Assembly (NCBI RefSeq): GCF_964204645.1
Contig: NC_134030.1
Coordinates: 22,635,210 to 22,699,209 of the forward strand
Reading direction: 5' to 3'
Source: Tubulanus polymorphus
Lineage: Eukaryota; Nemertea; Palaeonemertea; Tubulaniformes; Tubulanidae
Length of the DNA stretch: 64,000 nucleotides
Position 1 is the stretch's first letter; each line of letters opens with the position of its first letter. Shown here piece after piece: positions 33,901-40,623 of this stretch. Both the position numbers and the translations under genes were made by a program. Under the pieces are notes generated by a model that did no database searches, was not told the DNA's origin, and saw only the letters and a program-made list of their open reading frames with translations.

Positions 33901-36128
33901 GCAGAGCGGAGAAACAAGGTATCAATTTTTTTTAGCCTTAATACCCTATAGTGCTGGAGATAATTTGAAAACTTTGAGAAATTCCGCCCTAGTGTGTTGA
34001 ATAACGGGAATACCACTATAGTGCGTCTACATCGCAGCGCGATGTATCGTTAGTAACTGATATTTCACTATGTTTGACATGTGCTGCCATCTTTCAATAG
34101 AGATAGAAATTAATTACTTATTACACCAATACACCGCAGTGCGGTGTACTAGTAAAATCCATCACGGCATTGCGGTGTAGACGCACTGAAAGGGTTAATC
34201 TGTATTCAACTTTTAATCATTCGCTCGGTTCCTTTGTTACATTCCTGCATAAATATCTTGTAAATATATTCTGTATCGGTACGCCTGATGATGGCTTATA
34301 TTTTTATTAGCCGAAAATTTGCTAGAATTATATACAATTTTACTGATTTACGAATTTGTCATTTTCGGCTGAATCTTTTGTGGGATTTCTCTCGTTATTC
34401 ATGTGTTGATGACTTAAATCCAAATGATGATTTACACTTAGTGAATTGAATAAGAAATACAAGTAGAGACGACTTCAGTAATTGGATGACTAACTTAATG
34501 ACAAAATGATGACTTATTAACGGACTTTGATTGAAAATGTGAATTGTGATTGTTTTTTAAATTTTTTTCCGATGCTAGGTTTTCTGACGGCTATGCGACA
34601 GGAGGTTACCCGCGCTCATAAAGGTTGGGCGTTAGACTCGGTGACTTTACACAACGATGTGATGAAACAGTTTAAAGAGGATATCACTAACGCCCCTCCT
34701 GTAAGTAATAACAACAACCCAACATGCATTCACCTACAAGTGTGAAGTGTAGACAATCAGTTTTTGAAAGTGTGTAATATCTGGTGTTTGTAGTTCATTT
34801 TCAATTAGAAATGTCTCAGGTGAAGCACTGAACACATGTGACGTGTGGACGATCAGTTTTTGAAAGTGTGCTGATAAAATGTCTAATATCTGGTGTTTGT
34901 AGTTCATTTTTCAATTAGAAATGTCTCAGGTGAAGCACTGAACACATGTGAAGTGTGGACGATCAGTTTTTGAAAGTGTGCTGATAAAATGTCTAATATC
35001 TGGTGTTTGTAGTTCATTTTCAATTAGAAATGTCTGAGGTGAAGCACTGAACACATGTGAAGTGTGGACGATCAGTTTTTGAAAGTGTGCTGATAAAATG
35101 TCTAATATCTGGTGTTTGTAGTTCATTTTCAATTAAAAATGTCTCAGGTGAAGCACTGAACACATGTGAAGTGTGGACGATCAGTTTTTGAAAGTGTGCT
35201 GATAAAATGTCTAATATCTGGTGTTTGTAGTTCATTTTCAATTAGAAATGTCTCAGGTGAAGCACTGAACACATGTGAAGTGTGGACGATCAGTTTTTGA
35301 AAGTGTTCTGATAAAATGTCTAATATCTGGTGTTTGTAGTTCATTTTCAATTGAAAATGTCTCAGGTGAAGCACTGAACACATGTGAAGTGTGGACGATC
35401 AGTTTTTGAAAGTGTGCTGATAAAATGTCTAATATCTGGTGTTTGTAGTTCATTTTCAATTAAAAATGTCTCAGGTGAAGCACTGAACACATGTGAAGTG
35501 TGGACGATCAGTTTTTGAAAGTGTGCTGATAAAATGTCTAATATCTGGTGTTTGTAGTTCATTTTCAATTAGAAATGTCTCAGGTGAAGCACTGAACACA
35601 TGTGAAGTGTGGACGATCAGTTTTTGAAAGTGTTCTGATAAAATGTCTAATATCTGGTGTTTGTAGTTCATTTTCAATTAAAAATGTCTCAGGTGAAGCA
35701 CTGAACACATTGTGAAGTGTGGATGATCAGTTTTTGAAAGTGTGCTGATAAAATGTCTGGTGTTTATAGTTCAGATGAACCTCGCTGAAACTGAAACTAG
35801 AATTATAAATTAATGTGTTTGTTTTCTCTTATATAAACAGGAAGGTGTTTACGTGTACGGTTTAGCCCTAGATGGCGCCGGTTGGGATAGGAAGAATTGC
35901 CGATTGACGGAGCCACCCGCTAAAGTATTATTCACGCCGCTGCCAGTAGTTCACATGTTCGCCATCAACTCGACGGCTCCTAAAGATCCTCGATTGTATC
36001 AATGTCCGGTGTATAAAAAACCGCAGCGAACGGATTTGACTTACATCACGTTCATAGTGCTGAAAACAAACGTCAGTCCTGATCATTGGATTCTACGTGG
36101 GGTGGCAGCACTGTGCGATATCAAATAA
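1..36128 (+). CDS. DNAH5: Axonemal outer-arm dynein heavy chain, DNAH5/DNAH8 type, C-terminal half (5' end outside window)
   Basis: This gene encodes the ATP-driven motor chain of the ciliary and flagellar outer dynein arm, which slides doublet microtubules. I see 45 complete exons plus a 10-base stub at positions 1-10 (last codons S-K-Q). All are joined by GT/AG introns in consistent phase, giving about 2,474 residues of a family that is usually about 4,600. Domain order is end of AAA1, AAA2 (GPSGAGKT), AAA3 (GEQGTAKT), AAA4 (GVGGSGKQ), stalk with microtubule-binding tip, AAA5, AAA6 and C-terminal domain, ending ALCDIK then TAA at 36126-36128. The exon sequences follow vertebrate DNAH5/DNAH8 closely almost throughout. 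Vertebrates have two such paralogues, and I cannot tell whether this species has one pre-duplication gene, so the symbol means the class. Exon coordinates are given in the domain entries below. I saw no frameshift or lost catalytic motif. Confidence 0.97.
32..145 (+). repeat. Short tandem repeat, ~31-bp unit, about four copies
   Basis: The phrase 'ctgatctacagtagact' recurs three to four times with drift in the first complete intron. The rest of 11-457 shows nothing else I can name. Confidence 0.7.
1311..1392. repeat. Perfect 39-bp inverted repeat with 4-bp loop
   Basis: Arms 1311-1349 and 1354-1392 are exact reverse complements around the loop ctta. They sit in the intron before dynein exon 1488. 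A run of attg/gattg units follows up to 1486. Confidence 0.9.
1393..1480 (+). repeat. GATT microsatellite
   Basis: Tetranucleotide gatt/attg repeats with some 'ggctgactg' interruptions run almost to the acceptor of exon 1488. Confidence 0.85.
2335..2580. repeat. GC-rich dispersed element in a dynein intron
   Basis: The base composition is unlike the flanks, with recurring words such as 'gcaaccgacttatg', 'gcgacgcga' and 'cgatcgcaag' in both orientations. This suggests a degenerate foldback element. An ORF reading through it from exon 2088 is intron read-through, not gene. Confidence 0.45.
3174..3316. mobile_element. Foldback MITE family A, copy 1
   Basis: This is a ~140-bp element with self-complementary ends (ggggccggttgcatag ... 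aactggcccc) and the internal palindrome cttaagaccagtcttaag. No coding capacity. Confidence 0.75.
3316..3537. mobile_element. Foldback MITE family A, copy 2, expanded
   Basis: This is the same family abutting copy 1. Its middle segment (aagactggtcttaagttgtt...) is triplicated in tandem, which lengthens the element. Confidence 0.75.
4572..4965 (+). repeat. Exon-edge minisatellite at the acceptor of dynein exon 4966-5100
   Basis: The 41-bp units (first one 33 bp) each contain intron end plus the first exon bases gcggtgttactgattgg. Exon-start copies lie at 4605, 4638, 4679, 4720, 4761, 4802, 4843, 4884 and 4925, and the true exon is at 4966. The AG needed for splicing is kept only at 4605, 4720 and 4966. 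Elsewhere it reads aacgg or aacat. Confidence 0.92.
5219..6062 (+). repeat. Tandem array, long unit (~165 bp), about four to five copies
   Basis: Units share gttgtaaagataatataaaa, ctagtgtagtttattcaacg and tcctaatagtcatc. The first part (5219-5480) contains extra partial units. No coding. The whole intron 5101-6164 is mostly this array. Confidence 0.85.
6293..6670 (+). repeat. Degenerate tandem repeat 'cagttccacagttactgga'
   Basis: About 20-bp units become more diverged toward 6670. It follows the donor of exon 6165-6287. The same phrase recurs at 29750-29910 and 55815-56225. Confidence 0.8.
6984..7122. mobile_element. Foldback MITE family A, copy 3
   Basis: It starts aggggctggttcctcag and ends ggaaccggtcc, with the shared central cttgagttgttagattgg segment. 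It lies in the intron after dynein exon 6742-6955. Confidence 0.75.
8378..8474 (+). repeat. Short tandem repeat ending in the acceptor of dynein exon 8475
   Basis: About four units of attggtgaatttatttaatt + atag stand directly before the exon. Each copy carries an 'attatag' acceptor-like end. Confidence 0.85.
8600..8960. repeat. Dispersed repeat family D ('tatgacatcat...gcctcc')
   Basis: Several copies of a segment around 'gatgtctgcctccataaatc' and 'cctatgacatcatcaaatt'. The complementary phrase recurs at 41465-41905 and 47480-47720. Confidence 0.7.
9098..9275 (+). repeat. Partial duplication of intron end plus dynein exon 9239 start
   Basis: Two ~86-bp copies of 'ctgctggctgcc...tag|atatctcgtataatacgaac' occur. 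The second, with the acceptor at 9238, leads into the real exon. The first (about 9110-9197) carries an orphan exon start. Confidence 0.85.
10034..11395 (+). repeat. Exon-edge minisatellite at the donor of dynein exon 9880-10033 (46-bp unit, 29 extra donors)
   Basis: Each unit is gtaagag plus the last 39 bases of the exon (ttcctcgaatacctgaataa ...). Donor junctions recur every 46 bp from 10034 to 11368, giving 30 in total. Variants are rare: one gcaaga near 10999 and one gttaga near 11322. Reading past the first donor meets TAA in the next unit, so only the first donor gives dynein. Confidence 0.96.
11890..12030. mobile_element. Foldback MITE family A, copy 4
   Basis: Ends are agggccagttgcacag and gtgcaactggtccc. 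The core is as in the other copies. Confidence 0.75.
12594..12736. mobile_element. Foldback MITE family A, copy 5
   Basis: Same family. It is directly followed by a family B element at 12738. Confidence 0.75.
12738..12858. mobile_element. Foldback MITE family B, copy 1
   Basis: Ends are gctcggttttatagactggt and accagtcaataaaactgagc, with a G-run and an inverted 'gggggctaact/agttaaccccc' pair inside. Confidence 0.7.
14588..14735. mobile_element. Dispersed element family C, copy 1
   Basis: It begins gggcccggttacatagacta and ends tccacatctatgaaaccc. The middle contains aaccatggttataactgac, which recurs twice at 47.8-48.1 kb. Confidence 0.65.
14935..15076. mobile_element. Foldback MITE family A, copy 6
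   Basis: Family A element running from ccaggggccggtttcatag to actggcccctg. It abuts copy 7. Confidence 0.75.
15077..15216. mobile_element. Foldback MITE family A, copy 7
   Basis: Family A element in inverse order to copy 6, forming a head-to-head pair like copies 1-2. Confidence 0.75.
15715..16250 (+). repeat. Tandem repeat, ~60-bp unit, nine copies
   Basis: Units contain gacttgaacagagtctactg and atcactctcaagtcaaaaga. A 185-codon open frame through it is repeat-driven and lies inside the intron before exon 16328. Confidence 0.9.
16549..16630 (+). repeat. Short tandem repeat 'gaggttgtggaggttaaccg'
   Basis: Three to four ~24-bp units stand just before the acceptor of dynein exon 16639. Confidence 0.8.
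17235..17483. mobile_element. Near-perfect 249-bp hairpin MITE
   Basis: The arms run from aataagataaaatccc to gggattttatcttatt, with the centre gtcaggtg/cacctgac near 17351-17369. Only a few mismatches separate arms of over 110 bp. Related words occur at 5219-6062 and 21165-21290. Confidence 0.85.
18130..18500 (+). repeat. Tandem repeat, ~63-bp unit, six copies
   Basis: Units share gttttagagtcagttatggg and gatatttcagatctatcag. The array lies in the intron before exon 18521 and is not derived from it. Confidence 0.9.
18863..18940 (+). repeat. (CTG)n microsatellite, about 25 units
   Basis: A pure ctg/gct run follows gcagcggctgctg. It is intronic. Confidence 0.95.
19090..19905 (+). repeat. Purine-rich tandem array 'ggtctggagggcagggagag'
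   Basis: About 58-60-bp units with strong G/A bias continue for 800 bp. Open frames on the minus strand through it are repeat-driven. Confidence 0.9.
21300..23307 (+). repeat. Exon-edge minisatellite at the acceptor of dynein exon 23308-23422 (58-bp unit, 34 extra acceptors)
   Basis: Each unit contains a branch/pyrimidine-like segment, tatatttcag and the exon start tggcgacgcgaggcagtatt. Exon-start copies recur every 58 bp from 21336 to 23308, exactly 34 periods. Use of any earlier acceptor runs into TGA in the next unit, so only the last gives dynein. Confidence 0.96.
23505..23750. mobile_element. Family B element interrupted by family A copy 8
   Basis: Family B ends (ggaccggttttatagactgg ... 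ccagtctttaaaaccggga) flank a complete family A element at about 23539-23688, a nested insertion. Confidence 0.7.
25665..25950 (+). repeat. Tandem repeat 'gacatgtacatgtgtattct'
   Basis: About 20-24-bp units with acatgt palindromes. All open frames on the minus strand here come from the repeat. It lies between the donor at 25646 and the acceptor at 25965. Confidence 0.9.
26640..26725 (+). repeat. Short tandem repeat 'gtcgaactggatcgaggatt'
   Basis: Three to four 22-bp units, followed by a T-run at 26761-26780. Confidence 0.85.
27576..27778 (+). repeat. (GAT)n-rich microsatellite
   Basis: A degenerate gatgat/gctgat tract ends about 17 bases before the acceptor of dynein exon 27796. Confidence 0.95.
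28030..29480. other. Dynein intron sequence with scattered repeats, nothing coding
   Basis: 28010-28310 holds a 'gggaaatttgggaa' dispersed repeat. 28684-28730 resembles one end of family A. 28740-29130 has a C-run and its G-run mirror at 29100-29120. I see no gene between the exons at 27897, 28466-28626 and 29566. Confidence 0.5.
30643..30648 (-). promoter_or_regulatory. Candidate poly(A) signal of the nested peptide gene
   Basis: AATAAA on the minus strand lies 71 bases beyond the stop codon of the small ORF. Cleavage would fall near 30620-30630. Confidence 0.55.
30719..30907 (-). CDS. Small secreted peptide precursor nested antisense in a dynein intron
   Basis: This is a 62-residue ORF on the strand opposite the host gene. 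It starts with a clear signal peptide: basic start MLMKMLRS, hydrophobic core [12 protein letters not shown], and a likely cut after VNA near residue 25. An acidic Ala/Asp/Glu propiece follows ([16 protein letters not shown]). Then comes a tetrabasic site RRKK and a 17-residue C-terminal peptide with a WW pair ([10 protein letters not shown]). This is the layout of a processed neuropeptide or host-defence peptide. I do not recognise the family and assign no function. Three Met codons at residues 1, 3 and 5 make the exact start uncertain. A splice acceptor lies 5 bases before the ATG (exon edge 30912), and two upstream UTR exons, a TATA box and a downstream AATAAA complete a gene model. Confidence 0.65.
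   Translation of the reverse strand: MLMKMLRSLLPIMLLVISLWSMVNAETAAAADDSAEELALSRRKKTAYDEWWRKANEQAGNI
31029..31088 (-). other. Candidate 5' UTR exon 2 of the nested peptide gene
   Basis: On the minus strand a strong acceptor (cctatttcag) precedes 31088 and a good donor (gtaagtt) follows 31029, defining a 60-base non-coding exon. It contains a TATAAA (31067-31072), which could instead be a second promoter. Confidence 0.5.
31445..31470 (-). other. Candidate 5' UTR exon 1 of the nested peptide gene
   Basis: A donor (gtaagttc on the minus strand) follows 31445. The start is placed about 26-30 bases after the TATA box and is therefore approximate. Confidence 0.45.
31496..31501 (-). promoter_or_regulatory. 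Candidate TATA box of the nested peptide gene
   Basis: On the minus strand TATAAA is immediately followed by CCAATCAG. It lies 51 bases before the exon 1 donor, at a distance that suits a short first exon. Confidence 0.5.
31986..33276 (-). pseudogene. Relic of a dispersed sequence with decayed minus-strand ORFs, copy 1 (interrupted)
   Basis: This shares a ~500-bp homologous segment with 36930-37435 (for example agtctttgttcttttgttat and gaacgaacaagtgttggaat). On the minus strand, overlapping open frames of 89 and 114 codons suggest a once-coding element with frameshifts. I cannot name the protein. Copy 1 is split by an insertion at 32084-32814. Confidence 0.5.
32084..32814. mobile_element. 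Non-autonomous DNA transposon, hAT-like ends, 731 bp
   Basis: Terminal inverted repeats are cagggatgtgatttc and gaaatcacatccctg. Flanks aaaatc/aagatc look like a diverged target duplication, and the homologous site at 37020-37030 is uninterrupted. CAGGGATG ends suggest hAT, but superfamily assignment is tentative. An inner perfect 21-bp inverted repeat (32323-32343 and 32446-32466) marks another foldback unit. Confidence 0.75.
33691..34198. mobile_element. piggyBac-like MITE with TTAA ends and a nested foldback
   Basis: Termini are ttaaccctttca and tgaaagggttaa, meaning a TTAA target flanked by CCCTTTCA repeats. About 33717-33945 inside it is a foldback with 'gataccttgtttctccgc' ends and cggccgggtc words. 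The same foldback sits at about 53120-53350, and TTAA-element sequence lies at 49100-49570. Confidence 0.65.
34745..35770 (+). repeat. Tandem array, ~109-bp unit, about nine copies
   Basis: Units share gaagtgtggacgatcagttt and gtctaatatctggtgtttgt. Uniform minus-strand ORFs of 68 codons are repeat artefacts. The array fills the last dynein intron. A related unit occurs once at 59160-59225 in INO80D. Confidence 0.9.
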
Positions 36129-36760
36129 ACCCTTCTCATTCTGGCGGCACCTCCCGCAATCTTCTAGAATTCGATTCATAATTTATTCGTCTGTTGTCCA
36201 TATCGAATTGAATCATTATTTTCCGTTAATAATTGTTTCTTTTTTTGCTCGAGTCTTAATGATTTTAACTTATCGTAGAATTTGCGTTTGATTGCGCTCA
36301 TTTTAAGATTGTATCGTCATTTATTTTTTTTCATTTTATGACAGAAATAGAGATTTTTGTCGAAATCCGTTGGTTTTTGCTGCAGGTGATTTTCGTAAGC
36401 GATCTGGAGGCCCTCTGATTTAACAATTGTTTATACAAAAAATTGCACTAAATTCAAGATTCGGCGCGTCTTCATTTCATGACAATAAACATTTTCGAAG
36501 CTTTGATTTTATTCTGCCCCTTTTTTCTGCATGTGATTCTTTAAGATCTATGATAATTTCTACAAGTTATGCACCTAGCATTGAATGTGTATTTTTTAAG
36601 GAGATTAATGCATTTATTTATACGTGTTTAAAGATATTTTGAAATGGTTTTTTTTTTCTGTTTACGCCGCATGTGAATAGGCATTCACTATGTTACCATT
36701 TTTAAGTTTAATCCGTCCACAGAATATTTTTCGTATAAATAGAGAATAAACTCTACCGCA
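36129..36760 (+). other. Dynein 3' UTR, AT-rich
   Basis: This is AT-rich sequence after the TAA with no further conserved coding. An AATAAA at 36745-36750 is a reasonable poly(A) signal, but the true end is not visible from sequence. Short ORFs in the stretch look random. Confidence 0.5.
36745..36750 (+). promoter_or_regulatory. Candidate poly(A) signal for the dynein gene
   Basis: AATAAA lies about 620 bases after the dynein stop codon, in AT-rich DNA and before the next dispersed repeat at about 36930. Confidence 0.45.
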
Positions 36761-36929
36761 TGTTACTCTTTTGTTATAACTTTAATGCACAAATATAAAA
36801 ACAGCTTGACTGCATGTTATATTCAAAACAGAAAAAACTGTTTCTTCTTTTATTCTTGATGATGCGGAGGAAATCTCCAAGAAATCGTTCTTTTCTGATG
36901 ACTCAGTTTGAGAGGCGGACCGGGGAGAC

Positions 36930-37435
36930 CAGTCTTTGTTCTTTTGTTATTTCATTTTGAATAACATTTTATAGACGCAAATAGAATCGTATCCCCTCAC
37001 CAGGTGAACTTATCAGTCTGCAAAATCTGAAACAAGCATATTGTCTAATTTACAAATTGGAATAAAGTTTAATTTATCAAAAAGTTTTCCTGTGGCACGT
37101 GAGTCTTCCGCTTTACCGAATGCTAATACAAACGCTAAGCAAATAGTTCTATAAAAAGTGGCTTGAAAATCGTTTAAGAAAAAGATACCCTTTGAATAAA
37201 GTTTTTGTGTTGATACAACGATTGTTTCTGAACGAACAAGTGTTGGAATAATGTATGAAATTTGACTAAAAAAATGATCTGTATTCCTCAGGTGCCACAG
37301 TAGCATAGCGAGTCTGCGATAGATTCCAACCGTTCAGTGCTGCCCCTATGAATAACAATAGCGGAATTTCTATGAACTAAAGTAATTGTACATTTTTTCA
37401 CTGGGTGGATTATGAAATGTTTCAAATGACACAAT
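36930..37435 (-). pseudogene. Relic of the same dispersed sequence, copy 2 (no insertion, truncated)
   Basis: This second copy lies downstream of the dynein gene. It is nearly identical to copy 1 but lacks the 32084-32814 insertion and ends earlier at its minus-strand 5' side. A 97-codon minus-strand frame remains open. Confidence 0.5.
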
Positions 37436-38013
37436 ATTCCTACTACGGCGCGGCGCGCGAGTTCAAGTTGAGTTCAAATTTATTTAAAGTAATGAAAGTT
37501 TGATCTACTAGGTCAAATATTCTGAATTTGATTTGATTTCGTATTTTACCGGATGGGAACGAGTCTGTAGATGCCGTCAAGTTTTGAATTGAATTTATTT
37601 CGATAAGAAAAATACAATAACATCTCAAAAACCTGCTCACAATCTACCGCAAAAATTCAATATAATCGAGTTCCAAAAAGCCTCTGCCAAGTACCGACAA
37701 ATCAAAAATAGTGAAAGCCGGTATCGAGTTGAGGCAAAGAAAAAAGCCAAAGTAAAGTACCAAACTGAACAAAAGACTAGCGCCTGGGCCTGGCCCTGGG
37801 CATATGCCTTATTTAAAGCCTGTTTCTTGTTTTCGAGGTTAATGAAGAGACCTTAATGGGTTTTTTAATGAGAAGAGCAGGCTCCTGGAAAAGCTCAACC
37901 TCTCATTCTATCTTGGGACTCCTCGATCTGATGAGTCGTTAGTGCAATCCCACATTCCCGGGAAGTCAACATTTACTGGAGTCGGAGTCAATAGTAGATC
38001 AATTGCAGACTCC
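37436..38013. other. CCDC97 upstream region
   Basis: This is unique sequence between the relic element and the CCDC97 ATG. The promoter must lie here. I see no TATA box or confident upstream exon. The stretch 37844-38013 is open in the CCDC97 frame but has no ATG. Confidence 0.4.
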
Positions 38014-39858
38014 ATGGAGTCATCAGGTGTCGATATGTCAATCTCAGACTCCCGTGAAATGCCAGGACTCAGTAGAGCAGCAGTAGTCAAGGACTCTGAG
38101 GAGTCATCTAGACTCAGTAAATCAGATTCGTCTATGACTGCGAGGGAGTCGATGTTGAGTCGCGTCGCGAGTTCGGATGCGCATTTTAAACACCAGCAGC
38201 GAGGTGAACCGGACCTCACGTACGCAGAGAAATACTCGATCGCCGAACGAATCCTCGTCGAGAATCCGGCTCGATTCCTCTCTCGATTCGAACGATTCCT
38301 CGTATCCGAGGACGCGTCGTGTTTCGGCGCGGTCGCCGACGACTACGCGGTCGCGTTTTATTTACGAAATATCGCGCGTAATTCGGACCGGGGCCGCGCG
38401 GCGGTTATCGCTAAAAACCGGCGGTATAAAGCGATGCAAGAAATGGACTCGGACTCGGATGACGGTTATTTCGGCGACGAGCAGATGAAGTTTCGGGATC
38501 CGTATTTATTTCATCAGATGGTCGGACGGTTCGAGACGAGCGAAGAGGCCGCGATGAAAGTCGATAAAACGGATCTAAGATTCTCGACTATTTTAATGTC
38601 TCATCTCAGACATGTTCAGATGAATGACACATTTACCGCACTGAAAGATCAAGAGGTTCGTGTTTTAGAATATCAACTCTATCCTTAAAATATCATCTTC
38701 AAGAAAATATTTAGTAAGAACATCAGCGCCGGTCACTCAGGGTCCCTACGACTCCTTCTAATCAGAAAATGCGTTTTAAAGTTGCTTCAAACTCCTTTAA
38801 TTTGAGCAAAACGACTGAAACTTCTTTAAAACTGCTTCAATTTTGAGAAATTGGCAATTAGAAAGATTAGTAGAGACTCTTTATATCCAGGAATGACTGA
38901 TTTATGCGGAGCCCGCGGCACCGGTATTTAATTTATAGAAATGTTTATTTTCTCACCGTCAGGAATCACAAACAGAAGAAACTGAAAGCGATGAAGACGA
39001 AGAGACTGAATTAGAGGAAAACGATGGTAAGAGGAAAGTAAATTGAACAGATGGAAATATTTCGGTAATTGATTCATTTGTTGTTTATTTTCCGTTGCGC
39101 AGATGAAGAACCAGCTCAGGTCAGTTCGGTAGAACGCGCCCGGTTGAGAGCTGAATTCAAGAATATAATGCGTCAAAGATTCCTAGATGGAAAAGACTCA
39201 AACTTTGATTACAGGTAAGATATAACTCAAACTTAACCCCGCATACCTTAGATCTGATCTGATTTTTGCTTGGATATGAATACGGTAGACTTCTGCTCGA
39301 GTGCTGGGTCCGCTGTTGGTTAGAGTTTACCAGTGCGAGTTCACGGTATCTTTAACCAACTTTTGAGCTACTGCAGATCCTGAGTGCAGGTCTTTAAGGG
39401 TAAGATACTGCATAGTGTCCTCATCAAATGTGGTGCATGAATATTTTGGACAGTGTACAACAGTAATACACTAAATTAGATTAGTTTTCAATATTTTGAA
39501 TCTGGAGTCCAATTAGAATTGGAATTAGCTTTACAAATCACTGTTGAACATGCTGAATCCGGATTTTGGTCTAATCTAGATATGGTGGAACTCAGTTCTG
39601 AACTGTGGAATTGAGGCTGTGAAGTGGACCACCTGTTGCATTCGAGAACTTTGTCAAAAATGATCACCTTTACGAGACAATGTTTCGCTCATTTTGACGG
39701 TATTAAATTGATGAAACGTATTTTGATGATTGTCTATTTTCAGTCGCGTTGATCAGAATCCTGATTACGATTCATTAGAATTATTAAACATCGACGCTGA
39801 AGAGAAATATTTCAACGGAGATGAAGAGGACATGAACAGTGGAGCTGATCAAACGTGA
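38014..39858 (+). CDS. CCDC97: CCDC97, coiled-coil domain-containing protein 97
   Basis: There are four coding exons: 38014-38655, 38963-39026, 39103-39214 and 39744-39858. Together they give 310 residues (human CCDC97 is about 343). The conserved core is in exon 1: LVENPARFLSRFERFL, then IAKNRRYKAMQEM and GYFGDEQMKFRDPYLFHQMV. Exon 2 is an acidic Glu/Asp run. Exons 3-4 carry the hallmark RQRFLDGKDSNFDY followed by SRVDQNPDYDSLELLNID and EEKYF. Family members associate with the SF3B splicing complex (established knowledge, not seen here). The reading frame is open upstream back to a TGA at 37843, but the first in-frame ATG is 38014. An unseen upstream exon is possible. The stop codon lies in a short tandem repeat. 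Confidence 0.92.
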
Positions 39859-39945
39859 TCACACAGTGACCGACTGTGATCACACACAGTGACCGACCGT
39901 GATCACACACTGTGACTGACCGTGATCACACACACTATGACAGTG
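39850..39945 (+). repeat. Tandem repeat spanning the CCDC97 stop codon
   Basis: Units of 'cgtgatcacacacagtgacc' begin with the last codon and TGA of CCDC97 and continue three to four times into the 3' UTR. Confidence 0.85.
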
Positions 39946-40004
39946 ATCAGTTTTCCTCAAATCATCAAGTAAAGCTTTTTACGAAAAATTATGTACATTT
40001 TATT

Positions 40005-40010
40005 AATAAA
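40005..40010 (+). promoter_or_regulatory. CCDC97: Candidate poly(A) signal of CCDC97
   Basis: AATAAA lies about 150 bases after the CCDC97 stop, followed by an A-run. RBBP5 terminates from the other side, with minus-strand AATAAA at 40172-40177 and 40190-40195, so the two 3' ends lie within about 200 bases. Confidence 0.5.
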
Positions 40011-40171
40011 AAAAAAAGAAAAATACAATTTACTTTAATGATTTTGTACAATTTTCTCTGCTGCTTGTACTGGGTATATTTAAACAATGGCTGCCGCGCC
40101 TGTAAAATTTCCGACCATCCTCGAGGAAATTATTTCGCGAGAGAATTTGTTTTGAGAGCTGATTCTATTTG

Positions 40172-40177
40172 TTTATT
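40172..40177 (-). promoter_or_regulatory. RBBP5: Candidate poly(A) signal of RBBP5
   Basis: AATAAA on the minus strand lies about 445 bases past the stop, beyond the stop-region minisatellite. A second AATAAA lies at 40190-40195. Confidence 0.4.
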
Positions 40178-40244
40178 GCACAACACGTGTTTATTTACTG
40201 ATGTTTATCTGATAATGGTCAGTAATACCTGATAAGTTCAGAAA

Positions 40245-40623
40245 TATCTGGTTCAGTAATAGTTCTCTTTGTAAGCCCGGTTTCCAGTTCAATCTGGTTC
40301 AGTAATAGTTCTCTTTGTAAGCCCGGTTTCCAGTTCAACCCGGTTCAGTAATAGTTCTCTTTGTAAGTCCGGTTTCCAGCTAAATCTGGTTCAGTAATAG
40401 TTCTCTTTGTAAGCCCGGTTTCCAGTTCAACCCGGTTCAGTAATAGTTCTCTTTGTAAGCCCGGTTTCCAGTTCAACCCGGTTCAGTAATAGTTCTCTTT
40501 GTAAGTCCGGTTTCCAGTTCAATCCGGTTCAGTAATAGTTCTCTTTGTAAGTCCGGTTTCCAGTTCAATCTGGTTCAGTAATAGTTCTCTTTGTAAGCCC
40601 GGTTTCCAGCTAAATCTGGTTCA
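40245..40623 (-). repeat. Exon-edge minisatellite of the RBBP5 stop region (~46-bp unit, nine copies)
   Basis: Each unit repeats the final codons of RBBP5 with the stop (minus strand: ttacaaagagaactattact + ga) plus 20-odd 3' UTR bases. The copy nearest the exon is the real C-terminus. The others lie in the 3' UTR. Confidence 0.92.

Larger units (their letters stand above)
29566..36128 (+). other. DNAH5: Dynein exons: C-terminal domain and stop
   Basis: Exons are 29566-29722, 30222-30374, 33352-33541, 34579-34700 and 35841-36128. Landmarks are [23 protein letters not shown] across the large intron, [41 protein letters not shown] and [12 protein letters not shown]. The protein ends [14 protein letters not shown]. 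The intron 30375-33351 is the largest in the gene (2,977 bp) and holds a nested antisense gene and transposon-like DNA. Confidence 0.95.

Noticed and set aside
34926-35677. Series of identical 68-codon minus-strand ORFs
   Set aside because: They are repeat artefacts of the 109-bp array, with no signal peptide or conserved domain.
37942-38013. CCDC97 start at 37942
   Set aside because: The triplet at 37942 is GTG, not ATG. The first in-frame ATG is 38014.
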